A stretch of 64,000 nt of DNA from Thinopyrum elongatum. Taxonomy: Eukaryota > Streptophyta > Magnoliopsida > Poales > Poaceae. The position numbers were made by a program, and so were the translations under genes. Location: contig CM022303.1 in NCBI GenBank assembly GCA_011799875.1, forward strand, positions 299,844,362 to 299,908,361, given 5' to 3'. Of this stretch, positions 57,459 through 64,000 are shown one piece after another (within the stretch, counting starts at the first letter, position 1; every line of letters begins with the position of its first letter). The notes under the pieces are model-generated. The model worked only from the letters and a program-made list of their open reading frames with translations. It ran no database searches and was not told the DNA's origin.

Positions 57459-59084
57459 TTGTTATTCGGCTTAGAAATGTTGCTTGCCATAGGTGCTACA
57501 CATATTGAGGCTTGTGGTGATTCGTTATTAGTAGTGCAACAAATATCCAAAGTCTTTCAATGTTTTCACGAATCACTTAATGTTTATCTTGATAAATGTC
57601 TAGATATAATTTCTACTTTGGATTATTTTAGCATTGCTCATATATCTAGACATGACAATTGGAGAGCAAATGAGTTGTCACAACAAGTATCCGGCTATCA
57701 TGTTGATCATGGCATGTTTCATATTTCTCAAAGGCCGATGTCTAGTCTTGCCAACATAGGGGAGGCCGAACCGGAGCCCACCGTTTCGGCCACTAATGAA
57801 ATATTCAATGCAGGAGAAAATCAAGACTGGAGGAAACCCATCATTGATTATTTGTGTGATCCTAGTAGAAGGGTGGACAGGGCTGTTCGGCGTATGGCTT
57901 TTAAATATACGATGAGGGATGATGACCTTTATCGCCGAACAGTTGACGGTGTTCCTTTAAAGTGCTTGGATGAGGACCAACAAAGAGTTGCTATGGGAGA
58001 GGTACATGAAGGCATTTGTGGCACTCATCAGTCGGCTCCCAAGATGAAGTGGTTATTGCGATGTGCTGGGTTTTATTGGCCGACTATGATTAATGATTGT
58101 TTCAGATATTATAAAGGGTGTGAAGCTTGTCAAAAATTTGGTGATATTCAATTGGCTCCTGCTACTATGTTACATCCTATTGTCAAGCCGTGGCCTTTCA
58201 GAGGATGGGGTTTAGACTTTATTGGAGAAATTCACCCGTCTTCCTCAAAGGGGCATCGGTTCGTGATGGTGGCAACCGATTATTTCACTAAATGGTCTGA
58301 GGCAGTACCTCTCAAGAACATGACACATACAGAGGTAATCCAATTCATAACTGAGCACATTATTCATAGATTCGGCATTCCTCAAACATTAACTACAGAT
58401 CAAGGTTCATCTTTCATGTCACATCAAGTCAGAGAATTTGCCGAATCTTATAACATAAAGTTGCTCAATTCCTCTCCGTATTATGCCCAAGCTAATGGAC
58501 AAGCTGAGTCCAGCAATAAAATTTTAATCAAGCTTATCAAGAAGAAGATTGAGGATAATCCGAGGAGATGGCATGAGTTGTTGTCTGAAGCTTTGTGGGC
58601 ACATAGGATCTCAAGGCATGGTGCTACAAAGGTGACTCCATATGAGCTAGTATATGGTCAAGAGGCTGTTTTACCGGTGGAAGTAAATTTGAATGCTTTA
58701 AGAATAGCCAAACAAAATGATTTGTCGGCAATAGACTTTTATAACTTGATGATGGACAATATTGATGAGGTTGCCGATAAACGTTTGGCTACTTTGAAGG
58801 CCATAGAGAGAGACAAGTTGAGGGTAGCAAGAGCTTACAATAACAGAGTTAAGTTGAAGAATTTTCAAGTTGGCGATCTTGTCTGGAAAGTGATTCTACC
58901 GATTGGTTCAAGAGATAGAAAATTCGGGAAGTGGTCTCCGAGTTGGGAAGGTCCTTTTAGGGTTGCAAGAGTAGTTCCTGGAAACTCTTATTTGGTGGAA
59001 TCTGTACAAGGGGCACTGTTACCTCGAGCTCTCAATGGCAAATACTTGAAGAAATACCACCCGAGTGTGTGGCAAGAAGCCTAA
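57459..59084 (+). CDS. RNase H C-terminus and integrase of the Tat-lineage element
   Basis: The 541-codon frame opens within RNase H (GDSLLVVQQ holds the last catalytic Asp). It then carries the integrase: the HHCC zinc domain around HEGICGTHQ...CEACQ, followed by the catalytic core with Asp at 58215-58217 (GLDFIGEI), Asp at 58398-58400 (TTDQGSSF) and Glu at 58506-58508 (GQAESSN). That spacing gives D-X60-D-X35-E. The C-terminal part is basic and ends with a GPFRVARVVPGNSYLV block. Integrase inserts the cDNA into chromosomes and makes the 5-bp target copies seen here. The domain is open, but without a start of its own it needs upstream Pol translation. Confidence 0.85.
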   Translation: MLFGLEMLLAIGATHIEACGDSLLVVQQISKVFQCFHESLNVYLDKCLDIISTLDYFSIAHISRHDNWRANELSQQVSGYHVDHGMFHISQRPMSSLANIGEAEPEPTVSATNEIFNAGENQDWRKPIIDYLCDPSRRVDRAVRRMAFKYTMRDDDLYRRTVDGVPLKCLDEDQQRVAMGEVHEGICGTHQSAPKMKWLLRCAGFYWPTMINDCFRYYKGCEACQKFGDIQLAPATMLHPIVKPWPFRGWGLDFIGEIHPSSSKGHRFVMVATDYFTKWSEAVPLKNMTHTEVIQFITEHIIHRFGIPQTLTTDQGSSFMSHQVREFAESYNIKLLNSSPYYAQANGQAESSNKILIKLIKKKIEDNPRRWHELLSEALWAHRISRHGATKVTPYELVYGQEAVLPVEVNLNALRIAKQNDLSAIDFYNLMMDNIDEVADKRLATLKAIERDKLRVARAYNNRVKLKNFQVGDLVWKVILPIGSRDRKFGKWSPSWEGPFRVARVVPGNSYLVESVQGALLPRALNGKYLKKYHPSVWQEA

Positions 59085-59089
59085 GTAGG

Positions 59090-59215
59090 CAATGGCCGAT
59101 ATATGATTATCGCCCTTAGCACAAACATGGCCGATACATAATTATCGTCCTGAGAAAAATAAATGGCCGATGGAGTGTTGACATCGTCCTTAGAACAAAC
59201 AAGGTACAAATTATT
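59090..59215 (+). repeat. Three degenerate ~37-60 bp repeats before the PPT
   Basis: atggccgata...atcg(c/t)cct(t/g)ag occurs at about 59092, 59129 and 59164, each followed by A-rich bases. It lies between the pol stop and the PPT and encodes nothing. Confidence 0.65.
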
Positions 59216-59239
59216 TTTCGGCACACAAGCTTTGCCGAA

Positions 59240-59254
59240 AAACAGGGGGGCATG
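59240..59254 (+). promoter_or_regulatory. Polypurine tract of the Tat-lineage element
   Basis: aaaacaggggggcatg directly precedes the 3' LTR start and has the purine run expected for plus-strand priming. Confidence 0.7.
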
Positions 59255-60490
59255 TGTTGACACCAGATTTTGGCATGGTATGAAATGCAATTAAGATGGC
59301 CTCATATGAAAAATGTTCTACATGAATTGTTTTCATCTCGTCGAATTAGTTGATTTTGATATAAAAATCATTCCAATCCGAATTTGTATGCAAAAGTTAG
59401 ATGCAACACTTTGCGGACCGGTCCTGAGTGAAAAAGTGACGCGAGGGACCAGACACCCACCTAGGTGGTGTCTGATGGGTCGCGTGAGTTATTCGGCCTT
59501 TGCCGGCTGAATGAAGCTTGCCGGTCGAGTAAACAGCTTGCCGGCAAAATGAAATGCTTGCCGGCGTGGAAAGTTGCCGGCGCGAAAAGCTTGCCGGCAA
59601 GGAAGCTTGCCGGCGCGAAAAGCTTGCCGGCGTGGAAGCTTGCCGGCAAGGAAGCTTGCCGGCGCGAAAAGCTTGCCGGCGTGGAAGATTGCTGGCGCAA
59701 AAAGCTTGCCGGCGTGGAAGCTTGCCGGCGCGAAAAATTTGCCGGCGTGGAATCTTGCCGGTGTGAAAGCTTGCCGGGGTGGAAAGCTTGCCGGGGTGGA
59801 AACCTTGCCGGCGTGGAAAGCTTGTTGTTAAAGTCAATCCGACTAGAAGTTGGAGATGGGCACTAAAAGTCATAGAGACGGCCTTAAAAGGAGAAGTGGC
59901 CCACATAGTATTATGCAGATCATCGAGGCGGGCAAGTTTGATGTTGAACTCGACTCTATCCGAGTTGGTATGCGATTTTTATAACCCACGCAAGAAGGAG
60001 GACAGAAGTATGGGACAGATCCGAGCCAAATCCGAGTTGGACTAGAACTAGGATTTTTTAGGACGTGAATTGATGTAATATTCTTGAAAGGAAAGCCTAG
60101 ATGAATCCTTTACTTGTACGGGAAGTCCAGCCGCCTCTTATATATGTTTGGGGTGACGGCCGATTGAACAACACACAATCGAACAAATCAATATACTACT
60201 TTTTCAGTCTACATTTTATCCCTCCATCGTTTTTCTCTCTTGTTCTTCGCTGTTCCTCGAGTTTGAGAGCTGCGAATCCCGAGGCTCTAGGGGTGAGCAA
60301 ATCGACCTAGGGCAGCCCATAGCCGCCGCACTCCCTGACGGGGTCCCTCCCGGGCGTGTGGGGTTTCGAGTCTCAAAAGTGCCCGCCGACTGTCTTGCGT
60401 ATCGCGCTGTTGGTCGGGTCTCCTTCGACATGAGCTACGGTGCATCACCCCCGGCGTCGAGGGTACATGTGACGTGTTCATGTGTCAACA
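59255..60490 (+). mobile_element. 3' LTR of the Tat-lineage element
   Basis: It aligns with the 5' LTR end to end, with scattered, mostly transition, differences. The minisatellite (about 59510-59825) has some nine fewer units. The flank aaggg follows. Confidence 0.85.
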
Positions 60491-61540
60491 AAGGGTTTAC
60501 TGGTTTGGCTGCAGTGTGAGGCTGCCGTCGCCGGAGAATAACAGGAGGTCTGGGTGTGTACAGGGATGGCCAGGCCAGCGATGGGAGTAGGGTGGCGTGG
60601 TGAGGCCTGTGCGGCAGCATAGCCGGCCACGGGAGGCAGGAGCAGGCGGCACAGCCAGTGCTAGTTTGGGCGGCTGGAGCAAGAAGACCAAAGGTTGAAG
60701 AAGTACGACGGCCATTGGATGGACATCGTACGGTCATTGCAGCTAGAATCGTTTATATTGACTAAGTTGACAAAGCCCTGCGTCCGCATCAACTTAGTAG
60801 GCCCACAAGTCTGCCTCCAAATATGGTGGGTCCTAGCTAGCAGGGGGAGTATTCATTTTTTTGTGCGTAATAAGGAGGCACTTCCTTGCGTGTGAAGATA
60901 TAGCTGGTGGGTCTGAGTTGTCAGCGGGAGTAACATTTTTTTCGCGAAATACAGAGGCCCTTCCGATGGGTCCCTGCTGTCAGGTGGAGGAATCATTATT
61001 TTGTGCGTAATAAGGAGGCACTTGCGTGCGGTCATGGACCCAGCTGTCAGCCTCTCCACATATAGTCCTCTTCCGATGGATCTCGTTCGTTGACCACGTT
61101 GATCACACCGCGCCAAGAGAACCAAGGCGATGGACGACGGCGAAGCCAAGTAAGGGAACGACCCGGAGCCGAGGAACACTCGGTAGTTGTTTCCCACGCG
61201 GAGGGGGTACGAGGATTTACTGGTTCGGCTGCCATCGCGGGAGAATAACAGGAGGTGTGGGTGAGTAGAGGGATGGCCAGGCCAGGGATGCGAGTAGGGT
61301 GGGGCCGTGAGGCCTGCCCAGAAGCACAACCGGCCACGGGAGACGGGAGCAGGCGGTTCCGCCGGCGCTAGTTTGGGCGGCTAGAGCAGGAAGATCAGAG
61401 ATTGAAGAAGCATGATTGCCGTTGGATTGACATATAACGGTCTGACGCTGGTAGAGTAGATTGTTGACTAAGTTTCTTTTTTTGAGAAACCTTGTGTACG
61501 CATGAACTTAGTAGGCCCACAAGTCAGCCTCCAAATCTAT
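60491..61540. other. Right part of copy 1 and all of copy 2 of a ~0.7-kb tandem duplication
   Basis: Bases 60491-60820 complete the unit broken by the Tat-lineage element. The next unit (about 60848-61540) repeats the whole sequence, including ttactggtt(t/c)ggctgc, ggagaataacaggagg, a ggccaggccag block and cttagtaggcccacaagtc. No protein-coding frame is convincing. Confidence 0.65.
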
Positions 61541-62962
61541 GGCAGACAACATAGAGCCCATTCGCATTTTTTTAATAATTTGCAGTCCATTTCCTAATTC
61601 TTAAGGGATTTATTGCAGCCCATTTGCTAATTCTTAAGGAATTTATTGCAGCCCATTTTCTGCCCAGGACCACGGTCAAAAGTTTAACCTAATTTTGCAT
61701 ATTTCGGTGAAGTCCGAACTGTTTTAATCCAAAAATGATAAACATTTATTTTTTAAGAACTTATTGATTTTCCCAATAAAATATTGTTTTATTTTTGTAA
61801 GCTAATAAGACGTGGGACAAATGAGTTGGTTTTAGGGAAAACCAGTGGTAAAAAAATCAGCGCTGGGAGCGAAAACAACAAAAAAAAAATAAGGATGTAC
61901 AGATGAAAAGGGAACTTTACGTATTATCAATATAATAATGTATGTATATGAACTAGTAAAACTATAGGTAGAGATTAGAAAATGGAAGTAGGACATGGCG
62001 TTTTTAGAGGAAAATAGAACTGGGTTGTGCGTTTTCTTCAGTAAAAAAACTGCCTACGGATCTTCTAAGAGAAAATATAACTAAGGCTGGCGGGCCAGAG
62101 GCCAGTTGGTACCTACTGGATCTTTGTGCCCCATTGTCGTCATGGGATGGGCTTATTAAAAACAAAACCAAGCCTGGGCAGTCTACAACCCAGTTGATAC
62201 TTGCTCGACCTGAAAAACAATATACCTGCTGGATCGCAGTTATCAGTCTGTACTTGTAGAATTCTCTTGTTTATTGACTACATTGAAAATTTCATGGGTT
62301 TCACCGTCTCAGACGTCAGCATTATTTTTCCATTGTGATAATAAGTGCATGCACTTGCTTGCATATGGCCATGGACCTGCTAGTTCCGTATGGTTAGGCT
62401 CTGTATGGACAGCCGTCTTGTGGTTCCACGGACGAATTTCATGCAAATCGGATGATTTTCAGTGAAACCAGACTAAATTCATTGCATTTTACATATTTAT
62501 TTTTATTATGGAATATTTTACATATTTCAACTAATAATAAATGACTAGGCCTTTTTGAGTCCATGGGAGGCGCTTCACGCGATCGAGGTCGCGACACTTA
62601 ACTGTTCTGGAAGGCCCAAATCCATCGCTCCTCTCTTTTAACAATTTGCGGCTAGGCTTGGCGTGCCACAGCCCAGTCCCGACATGATAAGTCCAACTAT
62701 CAGCCTGTGAAACCGGATGGATCCCGTGCGTACTCGAAGATGTTAAAAATTTGGAGAACTGGGAATTCAAACGGCAGGTGCTTATGCTACCCATAAAAAA
62801 AATCAGGTGCCTGAAAATTCGTTTCGAAACAAATGATTCAGTTTTATATCAACATCGACCCTTGACATGATGGTTGGAAGCAAATGCCAAGTTCATACCA
62901 AAAGATCCTTAACAACAATACCAACTTGCAGACGACCAGGTAGAACAAGTACCAATACCAAA
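61541..62962. other. Low-copy looking intergenic DNA without recognised features
   Basis: It is AT-rich with no long frame on either strand. The only structure seen is a 33-bp unit repeated 2.4 times at 61582-61662 (gcag(t/c)ccattt...). Bases near 62926-62941 repeat ttgcagacgaccag, found again at 63014 in the NAC-like exon. Confidence 0.5.
61582..61662 (+). repeat. 33-bp tandem repeat, 2.4 units
   Basis: Units start at 61582, 61615 and 61648 (partial). The shared core is ctaattcttaagg. Confidence 0.75.
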
Positions 62963-63721
62963 CTAACTTATAATCTTTTTAGTCCTGGCCCTACTGCTCG
63001 TCTGGTAGAAAATCTTGCAGACGACCAGCTCCCACTCCTTCTCTTGCTCCAGGTCCCCGAGGTGGTACTGGTGCATCACCCAGTTGGTCCTCTGTCGGTC
63101 GAAGTTCTTGTTGGTGTGCAGCACCAGAACCTTTTTGCTGCCCGTCTGCCGGCTGTTGACCATCACCGGCAAGGTATTGCCGGTCTTGTGCCACATCGCG
63201 TGCATGCCGCACTTCGACTATATCTTGCGACGCGTCTGCGTGCCCCTTTTTAACGCCCTGGAGTTGCGCTGGAAGAAATGCTTGCTTGGGCCACTCAGTG
63301 TGATACCTGCAGTATTGGCGAATACAAGTTTTAGGGTATGTAGTTGGCATTTTCATAACATCTTTGGCATGTTGCAGTCACTTGCTTCACTTTTTATTAA
63401 CTGTCAAATTGTAATTGCTTCACTAGATCTGTGTCTAAAAAGAAAAATAGGGGTATAAACAAAGGAATATATTTGTGCAAGTAGACGGCCGATCGGTGTC
63501 TCACCTGGAAGTTTCTCAGGATGGGTGTAGCATATGCCGTTCTCGCTGTTGATGGTTGGTATGAACAAATCGATGAGAGGGTGAGATCTCACGCTATCAG
63601 CACTCACTTTGGCCTCGAGGTGCTTGATCAGCTCCTGATCCGTGGGATCGAACTTGACGCCAGCCGGCAGCACCTGCCAATCCTTCTTGGACTTGCATCG
63701 GTTAATTCCAGTTAAATGGTA
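62963..63721 (-). pseudogene. NAC-domain transcription factor relic (NAC075/SND2-like subgroup)
   Basis: Minus strand, two exons joined by a well-formed intron. Exon 63721-63505 carries NAC subdomain A ([18 protein letters not shown]), [11 protein letters not shown] and [12 protein letters not shown], and ends CAG|GTGAGA. Exon 63306-62963 starts after CTGCAG and restores the codon phase. It then reads SKHFFQRNSRALKRG, MWHKTGN, ILVLY-like VLVLHTNK, TNWVMHQYHL and VVCKIFYQT, ending at TAG 62965-62963. NAC proteins are plant-specific DNA-binding regulators. A TAG at 63220-63218 interrupts the second exon just before the DNA-contacting WHK stretch. That region is also divergent: the family usually has GTRKRRK, here GTQTRRK. 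The C-terminal activation part is absent. Most likely a pseudogene or gene fragment; a still-transcribed truncated form cannot be excluded. Confidence 0.7.
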
Positions 63722-63848
63722 CTCAATGTATGATCAATCAACTGTTTAAGTAAATGATGAAATATTTTGACAGATAAGTGCTACTCCAATTCTGAAGTCC
63801 ATAATACCCGAATAGACTGGGGTCTCGGCTTCATTACTACATGCATAC

Positions 63849-64000
63849 TCTAAAGAGTTGAAAACCCCCATAAAGATCAAAATTATCATACAGGGCGACG
63901 GGACGAATACTCATAGGAGCAGCCTCGCTAGTTCCTTCCTTCATCCAGCTAGCTTGAAGAGCATCCTTGTTGAGATCAATTTTTTCAGCGTCTTCCTTTT
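63849..64000 (-). other. Possible upstream exon of the NAC-like relic, cut by the window edge
   Basis: On the minus strand an open frame (KIDLNKDALQASWMKEG, then APMSIRPVALYDNFDLYGG) runs to TTTAGA|GTATGC, a plausible donor. An acceptor TTGAG at 63726-63722 would join it in phase to the NAC exon. I do not recognise the peptide. The join is inference, and the frame could belong to another captured fragment. Confidence 0.3.

Larger units (their letters stand above)
50581..60490 (+). mobile_element. Nearly complete Tat-lineage gypsy retrotransposon
   Basis: The order is LTR, tRNA-Arg-type PBS, gag, protease, RT, RNase H, integrase, PPT, LTR. The flanks are gaggg on the left and aaggg on the right, a 5-bp target duplication with one change. 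A second RNase H-like block (YFDGS...GDSLLVV) after the RT-linked one points to the Tat branch; this is inference from domain order. The coding strip has a few stops and frameshifts but is largely readable. It inserted into a tandem duplication of non-coding DNA. Confidence 0.85.

Overview
The window reads as intergenic heterochromatin-type DNA from a large-genome grass, most likely a Triticeae species (wheat, Aegilops, rye or barley). The evidence is recognisable Triticeae retrotransposon LTRs (openings such as TGATACGTCTCC, PBS for tRNA-Asp) packed inside each other, plus CACTA and Mutator-like DNA transposons. Family names used here (Sabrina group, Fatima, Tat-lineage) come from recalled similarity and have not been searched. 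No bacterial, organellar or viral region was seen, and no intact cellular gene. The only host-gene-like sequence is a broken NAC-domain transcription factor at the right edge (minus strand, about 62963-63721).

Left and centre (1-38832). The oldest recognisable host is a Fatima-type (Athila-lineage) gypsy element on the plus strand: decayed gag-protease at 8876-11439, 3' non-coding parts at 11440-12975 and 35908-37571, and a truncated 3' LTR from 37572. It was invaded twice. First, an inverted Sabrina-group LTR (8308-8875) sits in its 5' side; this was itself hit by a plus-strand Sabrina-group element (internal 2361-4193, LTR 4194-8307), which carries a Mutator-like element (4574-7107, 9-bp target duplication) and a long-LTR gypsy end (1-2360). 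Second, a minus-strand Sabrina-group element (12976-35902, TSD gctct) carries a 4.1-kb solo LTR (18128-22226, TSD taggc) and a complete large retrotransposon derivative with 4.2-kb LTRs and a core without recognisable coding (22931-34104, TSD atcat). All three TSDs were read directly and give an unambiguous insertion order.

Middle right (38833-48627). A LINE 3' fragment with the zf-RVT motif (39080-39593) is followed by a copia LTR start (39594-39940) and a plus-strand Sabrina-group element with 5' LTR, PBS and ORF (39941-44422, no 3' LTR). Then come the leader, gag and protease start of a copia element (44423-46192) and a minus-strand gypsy LTR with its 3' internal flank (46193-48627).

Right (48628-64000). 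A short non-autonomous CACTA element full of minisatellites (48628-49950) borders a tandemly duplicated ~0.7-kb sequence. Into the first copy of that duplication a nearly complete Tat-lineage gypsy retrotransposon has inserted (50581-60490: LTR-PBS-gag-protease-RT-RNase H-integrase-PPT-LTR). This is the best preserved coding unit: its integrase is open and has the DD35E residues, while gag, protease and RNase H carry stops or frameshifts. Its LTRs contain a GC-rich, HindIII-bearing minisatellite whose copy number differs between the two LTRs. The window ends in sparse low-copy DNA and the NAC-like pseudogene.

Together the elements are genomic parasites rather than a pathway. The more unusual signals are the nested stack, the long-LTR derivative, a doubled primer-binding site, PPT-like motifs reused inside a coding region, the LTR minisatellite and the NAC relic. 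I did not find convincing evidence of a novel functional system.
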